A DNA stretch of 64,000 bases from positions 26,165 through 90,164 of the forward strand of contig DVIQ01000027.1 of the NCBI GenBank assembly GCA_018711185.1. Reading direction: 5' to 3'. A model generated the notes under the pieces. The model worked only from the letters and a program-made list of their open reading frames with translations, was not told where the DNA came from and did no database searches. The position numbers and the translations under genes are program-made. The DNA is from Candidatus Limivivens intestinipullorum (lineage in GTDB: Bacteria; Bacillota; Clostridia; Lachnospirales; Lachnospiraceae). Below are positions 55,924 through 64,000 of the stretch, in pieces (position 1 is the first letter of the stretch; the number at the start of each line of letters is the position of its first letter).

Positions 55924-57654
55924 ATGGATTACAGAAAAAATTATGAGGAATGGCTGAGCAATCCTTATTTCGACGAGGCCACAAAAGAGGAACTTCGCGG
56001 TATTGCCGATAATGAAAACGAGATCAAAGAGAGATTCTATATGGATCTGGAGTTTGGCACAGCCGGTCTGCGCGGCGTCATCGGAGCCGGTACGAACCGC
56101 ATGAATGTCTACACCGTGCGCAGAGCTACCCAGGGCTTGGCGAACTATATCGCGTCTGTGAACGCCAAGGACAGAGGCGTTGCCATCGCCTATGATTCCA
56201 GAAGAATGTCCCCGGAGTTCGCTGATGTGGCGGCTTTGTGCCTTGCGGCAAACGGCATTAAGGCCTATGTTTTTGAGTCTCTGCGGCCAACTCCGGAGCT
56301 TTCCTACGCGGTGCGCACCCTGCACTGCATTGCCGGCATCAATATCACCGCCAGCCACAACCCGCCGGAATACAACGGATATAAGGTATACTGGGAGGAC
56401 GGAGCCCAGATTACACCGCCCCATGACACAGGCATTATGGCAGAAGTAAAGAAGGTAACGGACTTTAATACCGTTCTGACCATGGACAAGGAGGAGGCCG
56501 TGAAGGCCGGACTTTACCAGGTAATCGGCAAAGAGATCGACGACACCTACATCGAGGCTCTGAAGAGCCAGGTAATCCACTGGGACGCCATCAAAGAAGC
56601 GGCCGGCGACCTGAAGATCGTATATACGCCCCTGCACGGCACAGGAAACATTCCTGCCAGAAGAGTATTAAAGGAGATCGGATTTGAGCACGTTTACGTG
56701 GTGAAAGAGCAGGAGCTGCCGGACGGCGAGTTCCCTACGGTCAGCTATCCGAACCCGGAGGCGGAGGAGGCGTTCACCCTCGGACTTGCCCTCGCGAAAG
56801 AGATCGACGCGGACCTGGTGCTGGCTACGGATCCCGACGCGGACCGTCTTGGCGTGCGTGTAAAGGACAAGGACGGTGTGTACCATACCCTGACCGGAAA
56901 TATGTCCGGCTGTCTGCTGGAGGAGTATGAGCTGAGCCAGAGAAAGGCTACGAAGGGCCTGCCCGAGGACGGCGCTGTAATCAGCACGATTGTGACCACG
57001 AATATGGCGGCAGCCATCGCTAAGAGCTACAACATGCGGTTTATCGAGGTTCTGACAGGCTTCAAGTTCATCGGCCAGCAGATTCTGGGCTTTGAGAAGA
57101 GCGGAAAGGGAACCTATGAGTTCGGCTTTGAGGAGAGCTACGGCTGTCTGATCGGCACCCACGCCAGAGACAAGGACGCCATCGTCGCCACTATGGCGCT
57201 GTGCGAGGCGGCTGCGTACTACAAGACCCAGGGCAAAACCCTCTGGGATGCCATGATCGATATGTACGAAAAGTACGGCTACTACAAGGACGACATTAAA
57301 TCCATTACCCTCAAGGGCATCGAAGGCCTGGAAAAAATTCAGTCGATTCTGGAAACCCTCCGGAACGATCCGCCTGTGGAGATCGGAGGCTATGAGGTGG
57401 TATCTGCCAGAGATTATAAGAAGGATACCATTAAGAACATGAAGACCGGAGAAGTGACCACTACCGGACTTCCCAGCTCCAACGTGCTCTACTATGACCT
57501 GACGGATGACGCGTGGCTTTGCGTGCGCCCCTCCGGTACAGAGCCCAAGGTGAAATTCTACTACGGCGTAAAGGGCAGCTCCATGGAGGATGCCGAAGCC
57601 AAGTCCGCCGCGCTGGGAGAAAAGGTTCTGGAAATGATCAACAGGATGCTGTAA
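55924..57654 (+). CDS. Alpha-phosphohexomutase (phosphoglucomutase/phosphomannomutase)
   Basis: 576 aa. It interconverts glucose- or mannose-1-phosphate and 6-phosphate. It has the phosphoserine loop TASHNP, the metal loop DPDADRLG, the sugar loop FEESYG and the phosphate loop RPSGTEPK. The start at 55924 has GGGAGG seven bases upstream, and the longer frame starts at 55909. The length matches Firmicutes PgcA. The stop overlaps the next gene by a few bases. Confidence 0.93.
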   Translation: MDYRKNYEEWLSNPYFDEATKEELRGIADNENEIKERFYMDLEFGTAGLRGVIGAGTNRMNVYTVRRATQGLANYIASVNAKDRGVAIAYDSRRMSPEFADVAALCLAANGIKAYVFESLRPTPELSYAVRTLHCIAGINITASHNPPEYNGYKVYWEDGAQITPPHDTGIMAEVKKVTDFNTVLTMDKEEAVKAGLYQVIGKEIDDTYIEALKSQVIHWDAIKEAAGDLKIVYTPLHGTGNIPARRVLKEIGFEHVYVVKEQELPDGEFPTVSYPNPEAEEAFTLGLALAKEIDADLVLATDPDADRLGVRVKDKDGVYHTLTGNMSGCLLEEYELSQRKATKGLPEDGAVISTIVTTNMAAAIAKSYNMRFIEVLTGFKFIGQQILGFEKSGKGTYEFGFEESYGCLIGTHARDKDAIVATMALCEAAAYYKTQGKTLWDAMIDMYEKYGYYKDDIKSITLKGIEGLEKIQSILETLRNDPPVEIGGYEVVSARDYKKDTIKNMKTGEVTTTGLPSSNVLYYDLTDDAWLCVRPSGTEPKVKFYYGVKGSSMEDAEAKSAALGEKVLEMINRML

Positions 57655-57655
57655 G

Positions 57656-58120
57656 ATGCGCTATACATTTGAGGATTTTCAAAAGATCGCGGAAAAGCTC
57701 AGGGCGGCCGATGGCTGCCCCTGGGACCGCGCCCAGACCCATGAGAGCCTGAAAGGCTGCATGATCGACGAGCTGACAGAGGCCATAGCGGCTGTGAATG
57801 TTCTGAAAACCGCCGGCGACGCCGACAATCTCTGTGAAGAGCTTGGAGACCTTCTCTTTCTGGTGCTGCTGCAAAGCCAGATTGCCAGGGAGGAAGGACT
57901 TTTCACCATCGACGACGTGATTCAGAACGCGGCAGAGAAGATTGTGCGCAGGCATCCCCATGTGTTTCCCGACGAAAACGGCGTAAAACGGCCTGCGGAC
58001 TGGAAGGGGATCAAGAAAAAGGAAAAAGAAGGAAAAGATCCCGAAATCCTTGCTCTGATTAAAGAAGAAGAGAAAAAAGCGGCCGGAGAAATTTGTTCTT
58101 ATCTTGAGAAAATGAAGTAA
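57656..58120 (+). CDS. mazG: MazG-family nucleotide pyrophosphohydrolase
   Basis: 154 aa. The all-alpha motif is readable: CPWDRAQTHESLKGCMIDEL and CEELGDLLFLVLLQSQ, with the acidic residues that bind magnesium. It hydrolyses NTPs to limit incorporation of odd nucleotides. In Firmicutes mazG sits next to hup, as here. The ATG comes one base after the phosphohexomutase stop. Confidence 0.92.
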   Translation: MRYTFEDFQKIAEKLRAADGCPWDRAQTHESLKGCMIDELTEAIAAVNVLKTAGDADNLCEELGDLLFLVLLQSQIAREEGLFTIDDVIQNAAEKIVRRHPHVFPDENGVKRPADWKGIKKKEKEGKDPEILALIKEEEKKAAGEICSYLEKMK

Positions 58121-58125
58121 ATTCC

Positions 58126-58154
58126 TTGACAAATAAGATAGGAGAGATTATAAA
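58126..58154 (+). promoter_or_regulatory. Promoter of hup
   Basis: TTGACA, 17 bases, TATAAA, about 95 bases before the start codon. Confidence 0.75.
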
Positions 58155-58253
58155 TAGACGTAGGACTCACTGAGAGACTGGGGAGGCATGTGCGGGCAGT
58201 CCGCTTTGCTTGTGAGTTTAGACGAGTTTAAATCATCAGAGGAGGAACATTCC

Positions 58254-58529
58254 ATGAACAGAACGGAATTAATCGCTGCTATTGCGACCAAAACAGAATT
58301 ATCAAAGAAGGATGCAGAGAAGGCTCTGAAGGCTTTTACAGACGTAGTGACAGAGGAGCTGAAAAAAGGAGAGAAGATTCAGCTTGTGGGATTTGGTACC
58401 TTTGAGGTTTCCGAGAGAGCTGCCAGAGAGGGAAGAAATCCCCAGAGCGGAGAGCCCATGCAGATCCCGGCTTCAAAGTCTCCGAGATTCAAGGCCGGCA
58501 AGGCATTAAAGGACATGATTAACGAATAA
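58254..58529 (+). CDS. hup: HU family DNA-binding protein
   Basis: 91 aa. It shows MNRTELIAAIATKTELSKKD, the beta-arm GFGTFEVSERAAREGRNPQS and ASKSPRFKAGKALKD. It is a dimeric nucleoid protein that bends DNA. The start has GGAGG eight bases upstream. Followed by rqcP after 11 bases. Confidence 0.96.
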   Translation: MNRTELIAAIATKTELSKKDAEKALKAFTDVVTEELKKGEKIQLVGFGTFEVSERAAREGRNPQSGEPMQIPASKSPRFKAGKALKDMINE

Positions 58530-58540
58530 GAAGGAGTCTC

Positions 58541-58780
58541 ATGCGGTTAGACAAGTTTCTGAAGGTATCCCGGCTGATTAAGCGGCGCACGGTGGCCAAC
58601 GAAGCCTGCGACGCGGGGCGCGTTACGCTCAACGACCGTCCGGCGAAGGCATCGGCGGAGGTAAAACCGGGGGATATTATTGAGATCGGATTTGGGACAA
58701 AGGCTGTCCGGGCAGAGGTTCTGAGTGTAAAGGAAACGGTCAGAAAGGAAGAGGCGGAGCAGATGTACCGCTATCTGTAG
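58541..58780 (+). CDS. rqcP: S4-domain ribosome quality control protein RqcP
   Basis: 79 aa, MRLDKFLKVSRLIKRRTVA and RVTLNDRPAKASAEVKPGD, the S4 fold. RqcP (YabO) helps add alanine tails to stalled nascent chains on the 50S subunit. It is in its usual place between hup and yabP. Confidence 0.92.
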   Translation: MRLDKFLKVSRLIKRRTVANEACDAGRVTLNDRPAKASAEVKPGDIIEIGFGTKAVRAEVLSVKETVRKEEAEQMYRYL

Positions 58781-58800
58781 GAGACCTGCGGCGGATGCTG

Positions 58801-58830
58801 TTGAAATCGCCTTGGGCGATGGGATTTCAA
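58801..58830 (-). repeat. Fragment of the dispersed element (second hairpin)
   Basis: TTGAAATCGCCTTGGGCGAT followed by GGGATTTC, the ATCGCC hairpin of the full element in inverted orientation without the arms. Confidence 0.5.
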
Positions 58831-58848
58831 AATTTCATAGAGGTCTGC

Positions 58849-58875
58849 ATAAAACAGGCATTCCCGTCATAGATT
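58849..58875 (+). promoter_or_regulatory. Sigma-E-type promoter of yabP
   Basis: ATA, 16 bases, CATAGATT, seven of eight to the sigma-E -10 consensus CATACANT, 27 bases before the yabP start. Confidence 0.55.
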
Positions 58876-58902
58876 TTAGAAAGCGGGGATGCGGAGAGCA
58901 TT

Positions 58903-59187
58903 ATGGAAGAAAAGCAGACAGCGGGAGCACACAGGGTAACCGTCACGGGAAGGCGAAACGGCGCAATCACGGGGGTATCTGATGTGCTCTCTTTTGATGT
59001 GGGGGAAATCGTCCTGGAGACCGAGCTGGGCCTTTTGACCATTAAGGGACAGGAGCTCCATGTGAGCAGGCTGACTCTGGAACAAGGGGAGGTAGACATT
59101 GACGGCAAGATCGACAGCATGGTCTACTCCGGAAATGTCGGCTCCAAGGGCAAGGGAGAATCTCTGCTGGGAAGGCTCTTTAAATAG
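58903..59187 (+). CDS. yabP: Sporulation protein YabP
   Basis: 94 aa beta-rich protein: HRVTVTGRRNGAITGVSDVL, VLETELGLLTIKGQELHVSR and GEVDIDGKIDSMVYS. YabP is needed for normal cortex formation with YabQ. A sigma-E-like promoter upstream fits mother-cell expression. The next gene starts two bases after its stop. Confidence 0.92.
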   Translation: MEEKQTAGAHRVTVTGRRNGAITGVSDVLSFDVGEIVLETELGLLTIKGQELHVSRLTLEQGEVDIDGKIDSMVYSGNVGSKGKGESLLGRLFK

Positions 59188-59189
59188 CT

Positions 59190-59663
59190 ATGACCGGGTT
59201 TATCAGCTCCCAGGCCCGTTTTTTTCTGATCTCTGTTTTCACGGGAGGGGCCATCCTGCTTGGATACGGTATTCTCAGAGGACTGCGAAAGGCATTTCCC
59301 CCAGGCCCCTTCCGGATGGGAGCGGAGGATTTTCTTTACTGGACCTGCGCCGGAATCGCTGTGTTTTTGGTTGCCTTCTGGGAAAATGACGGCATAATAC
59401 GCGGCTTCGCGCTTATGGGAACCGTACTGGGAATGATTTTATATTATAAGACGCTGGATCGGGCGGTGGTCGGCCTGACGGCGTGGTTTGTCCTAGCTGT
59501 TACGGCGCCCTTTCGGTTTTTTCTGAAGAAAATTGGAAATATTCTTCGAAAAATGTTGAAATATTTTCTTAAGAAGGGTAAAATGACATTGACGTTTCAT
59601 AAAAAGCGACATAACTGTTCAGGTCAGACCGAATCACTTGCTGATGAGGCCGCAAGAAAGTGA
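59190..59663 (+). CDS. yabQ: Spore cortex biosynthesis protein YabQ
   Basis: 157 aa with about four helices; begins MTGFISSQARFFLISVFTGG. The C-terminal third is polar and Lys-rich. The YabQ role in cortex synthesis is known from Bacillus. The gene is coupled to yabP. Confidence 0.82.
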   Translation: MTGFISSQARFFLISVFTGGAILLGYGILRGLRKAFPPGPFRMGAEDFLYWTCAGIAVFLVAFWENDGIIRGFALMGTVLGMILYYKTLDRAVVGLTAWFVLAVTAPFRFFLKKIGNILRKMLKYFLKKGKMTLTFHKKRHNCSGQTESLADEAARK

Positions 59664-59690
59664 TTCAAGGGTAAGCAGGAAAGGGTAAGC

Positions 59691-59990
59691 ATGAGAAGAA
59701 GAAGGCGCCGCAGAGGCCATGATAGATTGAGCAGAATGCTGATCTCCATAGTAGTCATCGTTCTGCTTGTGGGGCTTACGATTCAAAGCCAGCAGATGAA
59801 AGAGAAAAACGAGGCATACGCCCAGCAAATCGCAGCGCTGGACGCCCAGATCGAATCGGAGAACCAGCGTTCCGAGGAGATCGATGCCATGCAGGAATAT
59901 ATGACGACGGATGAGTTTGTGGAAAGCGTTGCCCGGGACAGGCTGGGGCTTGTGTATGAGGGCGATACGATCTTTAAACCGGCGGAGTAG
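59691..59990 (+). CDS. divIC: Septum formation initiator FtsL/DivIC-like
   Basis: 99 aa. A very basic start (MRRRRRRRGHDR), one helix (LISIVVIVLLVGLTI), then a coiled coil and the terminal RDRLGLVYEGDTIFK. It is a bitopic division protein acting with FtsL and DivIB. In its conserved position between yabQ and spoIIE. Confidence 0.9.
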   Translation: MRRRRRRRGHDRLSRMLISIVVIVLLVGLTIQSQQMKEKNEAYAQQIAALDAQIESENQRSEEIDAMQEYMTTDEFVESVARDRLGLVYEGDTIFKPAE

Positions 59991-59999
59991 ATTTGCCGC

Positions 60000-60048
60000 G
60001 GGAAAGGAAAGGACATTGGACTCCAGTGTCTTTTTCTTTCCCTTTTTG
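60000..60048 (+). terminator. Terminator after divIC
   Basis: GGGAAAG-GAAAGGACA with TGTC-TTTTTCTTTCCC, then TTTTTG. Confidence 0.65.
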
Positions 60049-60078
60049 TCTTGAAAAAAAGCGGAAGCGAACAAGGAT

Positions 60079-60111
60079 TTGACAGGTTTTTCAAAGGCTC
60101 TGTCCTATAAT
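60079..60111 (+). promoter_or_regulatory. Spo0A-type promoter of spoIIE (21-bp spacer)
   Basis: TTGACA, 21 bases, TATAAT. This unusual spacing is that of Spo0A-activated sigma-A promoters such as Bacillus spoIIE and spoIIG. The -35 TTTGACA resembles an inverted 0A-box (TTCGACA). Confidence 0.6.
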
Positions 60112-60159
60112 AATCTATCAGGGAAATGCCAGAGGATTTTGGGACAGGGGGATTTTAGG

Positions 60160-61551
60160 ATGGGGGATTTTTTGGATACCGCCGCGCTGGAACCGGGCTG
60201 CGAGCGGCTTCACGGCTATGCCAGGGCTTTCCAGAGTCTGGCGGATACCTTCCGGAAGATGCCGGTAAAAAAGGAACAACTCTCCAAGGAGGATGTGGAG
60301 GAAATATTCCGGGACGCCTGTGAGAGCGTATGCAGCGGCTGCAGCCGGAGGGAACTCTGCTGGGGCCGGAATTATTACCGGACTTACCGGGGGCTTTATG
60401 GCCTGCTCCACGCCGCGGAGACGCAGGAGGAGAATCAGGAGGAGCGGGAGTTCTGGGAGACCTGCAGAAATCCGGAGCGGGTAAAAACGACTGTGGAGGA
60501 CGGTTTTGGCAGAGCCAGGCTGAATCTGCTGTGGAGCAACCGGCTTTTGGAAACCAGGGCCGCCATGATGGAGCAGCTCGCCCAGACCGCGGACATTATG
60601 CGGAACGCCGCGCGCTCAATTTACGATATCCGCCGTCTGGACGGAGTGAAACGGTATCAGGTGGAGACTGGGCTGCGCACCCATGGCCTCCAGATGCGGG
60701 ACGCCTGGATTTATACCAGGGACGACGAGTGGTTTGAACTTTATCTGACTTTGCGGACGGGAAGGTGGAGCCGGTGCATTCCGGTGAAGGAGGCCGCCTG
60801 GTGGCTGTCCGGATATTTCGGCCAGGATCTGGCGCCTGCCTACGACAGCCGGATGATTATCAATCGGGAGTTCTGCACCGTATGCTTTACCCCGGAACCG
60901 GAATATGTGATGCTCTGCGGCGTGGCCAGGGCTACCAGAGAGGGAGAAGTGATTTCCGGGGACAGCTTTTCTATGTTCCGCAGAGATAACGGCCAGATGA
61001 TTCTCAGCATTTCAGACGGAATGGGCTCCGGTCCCGGTGCTTGCCGGGAGAGCGAACAGGTGATTGAGCTTTTGGAGCAGTTCCTGGAAGCGGGTTTTGG
61101 AAAAGAGACCGCCGTCCGGATGATTCACGCCGCTCTGATGCTTCAAAATAACGGCAGCTTTTCCTCGGTGGATCTCTGTACGGTAAATTTGTTTGACGGC
61201 AGCTGTGAATTTCTGAAAATCGGGGCGTCCACCACCTTTCTGAAAAAGGCGGACTGGGTGGAGGCCATTGTATCCACCAGCGCGCCCATCGGAATCATGG
61301 AAGAGGTGGATTTCGATTGTGTCCGAAGGCAGCTTTCGCCGGGGGATTATGTGATAATGGTATCGGACGGCGTTCTGGACGCCATGCCGGAACCGGGCGG
61401 AGAAGAGCGGATGAAAGAGCTGATCCTCGAACAGGAAAGCGCCGGTGCCGGAGAGATTGCAGGAAATCTTCTGGAAGCGGTGCTGAGTCTGAGGGAGAAC
61501 CCGCCGGAGGATGATATGACGATTCTTGTGGGTGGTTTCTGGGAAAGATAG
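60160..61551 (+). CDS. spoIIE: SpoIIE-like serine phosphatase lacking the membrane domain
   Basis: 464 aa against about 820 in Bacillus. The C-terminal PP2C domain is complete (ISGDSFSMFR, ILSISDGMGSGPGA, VMVSDGVLD, DDMTILVGG) and the region with four Cys (C54, C58, C61, C67) is kept, but the ten-helix N-terminal part is absent. SpoIIE dephosphorylates SpoIIAA to activate sigma-F. The start at 60160 is the first with GGGGG upstream, and no in-frame helices are found between divIC and it. It may be recruited to the septum by another protein. Confidence 0.88.
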   Translation: MGDFLDTAALEPGCERLHGYARAFQSLADTFRKMPVKKEQLSKEDVEEIFRDACESVCSGCSRRELCWGRNYYRTYRGLYGLLHAAETQEENQEEREFWETCRNPERVKTTVEDGFGRARLNLLWSNRLLETRAAMMEQLAQTADIMRNAARSIYDIRRLDGVKRYQVETGLRTHGLQMRDAWIYTRDDEWFELYLTLRTGRWSRCIPVKEAAWWLSGYFGQDLAPAYDSRMIINREFCTVCFTPEPEYVMLCGVARATREGEVISGDSFSMFRRDNGQMILSISDGMGSGPGACRESEQVIELLEQFLEAGFGKETAVRMIHAALMLQNNGSFSSVDLCTVNLFDGSCEFLKIGASTTFLKKADWVEAIVSTSAPIGIMEEVDFDCVRRQLSPGDYVIMVSDGVLDAMPEPGGEERMKELILEQESAGAGEIAGNLLEAVLSLRENPPEDDMTILVGGFWER

Positions 61552-61561
61552 GGAAAGAGCC

Positions 61562-61590
61562 TTGCTTTTTTGCGGAAGATTCCTTATAAT
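61562..61590 (+). promoter_or_regulatory. Promoter of tilS-hpt-ftsH
   Basis: TTGCTT, 17 bases, TATAAT. Confidence 0.65.
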
Positions 61591-61615
61591 GAGTCCACTG
61601 CGGGAGGAATGCCGT

Positions 61616-63046
61616 ATGGAAAAAGCTTATGAGAATATAAAAAAGTACCGGATGATCGAGGACGGGGATCGGATTGTGGCCGGCCTCTCGGGAGGGGCGG
61701 ATTCCGTCTGCCTGCTTTTGGTACTGAAAGGATATATTGAGAGAGAAAAGCCGGAGAATGTAAAGCTTCTGGCGGTTCATGTGGAGCATGGAATCCGGGG
61801 ACAGGAGGCGCAGGAGGACGCGGAGTATGCCCGGCATTTCTGCGAAGAGCTGGGAGTGGCCTTTCGGCTGTTTTTTTATGACGTGCCGGCGCTGGCGAAG
61901 GCGGAGGGATTGTCCGCAGAGGAAATGGGGAGACGGGTGCGCTACGACTCCTTTCGCCGGGCCGCCCGGGAGCTGGCGGCGGACGGAGGCCGGATCCGCA
62001 TTGCGGTGGCTCATAACCAGGGAGACCAGGCGGAGACGATCCTCTGGAATCTGTCCAGGGGCAGCGGGCTTTCCGGCCTGTGCGGCATGCGTATGGCGCG
62101 GGACGAGATGATTCGTCCTCTTTTGAACATTCCCAGGGCGCGCATTGAGGAATGGCTTCGGGAGCAGGGAGTTTCCTGGAGGACGGACTCCACGAATCTT
62201 ACCCTGGAATATACGAGAAACCGCATTCGGCATGAGGTTCTGCCGGCCCTGTCCAGGGTAAACCAAAGGGCTTCGGAGCATATCGCGCAGGCCGCGGACC
62301 GGCTCTGGGAAATCCGGCGTTATCTGGAAGGAGAGGGGGAGCGCTGGCTTTCGGAAAACGGGACAGTTTCCGGGGAAGGGATTTCCTTTGACCGGACAGT
62401 CTTTGGCGGGCTGGATACGGTCCTCCAGGATTTTGTCCTGGGCGCAGCCTTGGAACGGCTTTGTGCCGGCAGGCGTGATCTGGGAGCGGAGCATCTGGAG
62501 AGCCTGCGCCGCCTGGCGGGGAGCCAGTCCGGCCGGGAGCTCCGGAATCTGCCGGGCGGGCTTTACGCCGGTATTTGGGGGGAACGCTATGTGCTGCGAA
62601 AAACGGTTCCGGAGATGGCCAATGCTTCCGGGAATTTTCCCCAAAGAGCGCTTTCCATACCCGGCTTTCTGCGGGAAGAAGGGCTGGCGGTCCGGACAGA
62701 GCTTCTGGACGCCGGTCCGGAAAGAGTGAAAAATGAAAGAATTCCGGAAAAGAAGTATACGAAATGGCTGGATTATGATACAATAAATGATACGATTAAA
62801 CTGCGGAGGCGTCTGCCCGGGGACTATCTCCTGATCAATCCCGGATGCAGAAGGAAAAAACTGAAACAGTATTTTATCGATGAAAAAATTCCCCGGGCGG
62901 ACCGCGACAGGATTTGGCTTTTGGCGGACGGAAGCCATATCCTGTGGGTGGTCGGATACCGGCTCAGCGAAGGCTGCAAAGTAAGGGCCGGAACGAAAAG
63001 GATTTTAAAAATACAGGTATGGGAGGAGAAAGAAGATGGAAGATAA
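61616..63046 (+). CDS. tilS: tRNA(Ile)-lysidine synthetase
   Basis: 476 aa. The PP-loop VAGLSGGADSVCLL (21-34), AVAHNQGDQAETILWNL and the C-terminal LRRRLPGDYL segment are typical. It changes C34 to lysidine in the CAU tRNA-Ile. The start at 61616 has GGGAGG upstream. It overlaps the hpt start by 11 bases. Confidence 0.93.
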   Translation: MEKAYENIKKYRMIEDGDRIVAGLSGGADSVCLLLVLKGYIEREKPENVKLLAVHVEHGIRGQEAQEDAEYARHFCEELGVAFRLFFYDVPALAKAEGLSAEEMGRRVRYDSFRRAARELAADGGRIRIAVAHNQGDQAETILWNLSRGSGLSGLCGMRMARDEMIRPLLNIPRARIEEWLREQGVSWRTDSTNLTLEYTRNRIRHEVLPALSRVNQRASEHIAQAADRLWEIRRYLEGEGERWLSENGTVSGEGISFDRTVFGGLDTVLQDFVLGAALERLCAGRRDLGAEHLESLRRLAGSQSGRELRNLPGGLYAGIWGERYVLRKTVPEMANASGNFPQRALSIPGFLREEGLAVRTELLDAGPERVKNERIPEKKYTKWLDYDTINDTIKLRRRLPGDYLLINPGCRRKKLKQYFIDEKIPRADRDRIWLLADGSHILWVVGYRLSEGCKVRAGTKRILKIQVWEEKEDGR

Positions 63047-63557
63047 GATCCGTGTTTTATTATCGGAGGAAGAAGTGGATAAGAGGATCGAGGAGCTTGG
63101 ACGCCAGATCAGCCGGGACTATGAGGGACGCAGCGTTCATCTGATCTGCGTGCTGAAGGGCGGCGTTTTTTTTACCTGTGAGCTGGCAAAGAGAATCACG
63201 GTTCCTGTATCTTTGGACTTTATGTCGGTGAGCAGCTACGGCGCGGATACCAAGTCCAGCGGCGTGGTGAAGATTGTGAAAGATCTGGACGAGCCCCTGG
63301 AGGGAAAGGATGTCCTGATTGTGGAGGACATTATCGATTCGGGAAGGACTTTAAGTTACCTGATCGAGATCCTGCACAAGCGCCATCCGGCCAGCATTTC
63401 TCTGTGTACGCTGCTGGACAAACCGGAGAGACGCGTGGCAGATGTGAAAGTGGATTACGTGGGTTTCCGCATTCCGGATGAGTTTGTGGTGGGATACGGA
63501 CTGGATTACGCGCAGAAATACAGAAATCTCCCATACATTGGTGTCGTAGAGGTTTAG
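63036..63557 (+). CDS. hpt: Hypoxanthine phosphoribosyltransferase
   Basis: 173 aa purine-salvage enzyme. The PRPP loop VLIVEDIIDSGRTL, LKGGVFF and SVSSYGADTKSSG are present. Between tilS and ftsH, the usual Firmicutes order. Confidence 0.95.
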   Translation: MEDKIRVLLSEEEVDKRIEELGRQISRDYEGRSVHLICVLKGGVFFTCELAKRITVPVSLDFMSVSSYGADTKSSGVVKIVKDLDEPLEGKDVLIVEDIIDSGRTLSYLIEILHKRHPASISLCTLLDKPERRVADVKVDYVGFRIPDEFVVGYGLDYAQKYRNLPYIGVVEV

Positions 63558-63571
63558 AAAGGGGCTTATCA

Positions 63572-64000
63572 TTGAACAGAAACTCAAGAAACCTGGGTAC
63601 CTATCTGATGATTGCCGCTGTGGTTGTGCTTATTTTTCTGGTATTCCGAAATGGCTTCACACCCAGGGAAGCTTACAGCTACAGCGAATATGTAAAGGCC
63701 GTGGAGGCTGAGATGGTGACGCGCGTGGACGTGCACCAGAACGCCCAGGTTCCCACAGGACGGCTTCTGGTCTATATGAAGGACGGAAGCGTGAAAACGG
63801 TAAACGTCTCCGATGTCAAGGAGGAGCAGGACTGGCTGGAAGAGCAGGATATTCCCTACTATACCTATGACATTGAGCGGGAGAGCGTCTTTTTGACTAC
63901 CGTTGTGCCCATGCTGCTTATGGGACTTCTGTTTGTGGCTATGTTTGCTTTCATGAACAGGCAGGCGTCCGGAGGAAGCAATAATAAAATGATGAATTTC
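63572..64000 (+). CDS. ftsH: ATP-dependent zinc metalloprotease FtsH (3' partial)
   Basis: The first 143 codons are in the window. A TTG start with AAGGGG eight bases upstream gives NRNSRNLGTYLMIAAVVVLI, the first helix, then the extracytoplasmic domain (EAYSYSEYVKAVEAEMVTRV) and the second helix (VVPMLLMGLLFVAMFAFMN). The AAA and protease domains lie beyond the right edge. It degrades membrane and regulatory proteins. Confidence 0.93.
   Translation, partial: MNRNSRNLGTYLMIAAVVVLIFLVFRNGFTPREAYSYSEYVKAVEAEMVTRVDVHQNAQVPTGRLLVYMKDGSVKTVNVSDVKEEQDWLEEQDIPYYTYDIERESVFLTTVVPMLLMGLLFVAMFAFMNRQASGGSNNKMMNF

Overview
The window is a chromosomal segment of a spore-forming, Gram-positive anaerobe of the Clostridia, most likely a Lachnospiraceae member. 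The evidence is the gene content (spoIIE, yabP, yabQ, a CotS-like coat protein, ylmC/ymxH, small HU, RqcP), Firmicutes-type AGGAGG ribosome binding sites, near-consensus sigma-A promoters, and tRNA genes without encoded CCA alongside a CCA-adding enzyme. Coding density is high, GC content is moderate, and most genes read on the plus strand.

Layout. 1-6.9 kb: a giant surface protein of about 20 SpaA/Cna-B-like repeats, cut by the left edge, plus a small membrane protein. 7-12.4 kb: a CoA block (panT-like ECF S component and coaX on minus, coaBC divergent on plus), a small protein, an alpha/beta hydrolase and an AI-2E family transporter. 12.5-19.1 kb: Mrp ATPase, a radical-SAM/DNA-metabolism pair behind a promoter with two LexA-like boxes, an HPr-like protein without the catalytic His, and a nuclease-DinG helicase. 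19.4-30.1 kb: purA, an unrecognised conserved protein, a ferredoxin-type aldo/keto reductase, a PHP-UvrD fusion, small membrane proteins, a PfkB kinase, and a PadR regulator with its probable operator and target. 30.3-35 kb: a DUF4886 protein and an ECF sigma factor followed by an ABC exporter. 35-42.7 kb: a tRNA-Arg, a phosphatase-superfamily enzyme, a DUF1700 protein, a two-gene ThrE exporter, a sigma-G-like promoter for a tiny Asn/Gln-rich protein, a rhodanese, two phosphoesterases, an rRNA methyltransferase, a C1 protease and RdgB. 43.4-46 kb: seven more tRNA genes, an XRE regulator and a kinase-fold protein. 46-51.3 kb: a secreted ComEC-like hydrolase, fhs behind two stacked riboswitches (ZTP then THF), a formate channel and an HD protein. 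51.4-64 kb: ylmC, nrdR, uppP, cca, cotS-like, phosphoglucomutase, mazG, hup, rqcP, yabP, yabQ, divIC, spoIIE, tilS, hpt and ftsH (cut by the right edge), an order close to that of Bacillus and clostridial chromosomes.

How genes work together. panT/coaX/coaBC cover pantothenate uptake and the first CoA steps. fhs and focA handle formate entry into the folate pool. The 58-61.5 kb block joins stalled-ribosome rescue, division and sporulation, with promoters whose spacing fits Spo0A and sigma-E control.

The most unusual signals are (i) a dispersed multi-hairpin intergenic element of about 134 bp, with four full copies and many fragments, that in places supplies gene stop codons; (ii) the ZTP+THF riboswitch stack on fhs; (iii) the SOS-type promoter on the radical-SAM DNA-repair pair; (iv) a SpoIIE without its membrane domain that keeps a 21-bp-spaced promoter; and (v) an apparent AUU start on the C1 protease. 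All calls come from reading the sequence; no database search was run.
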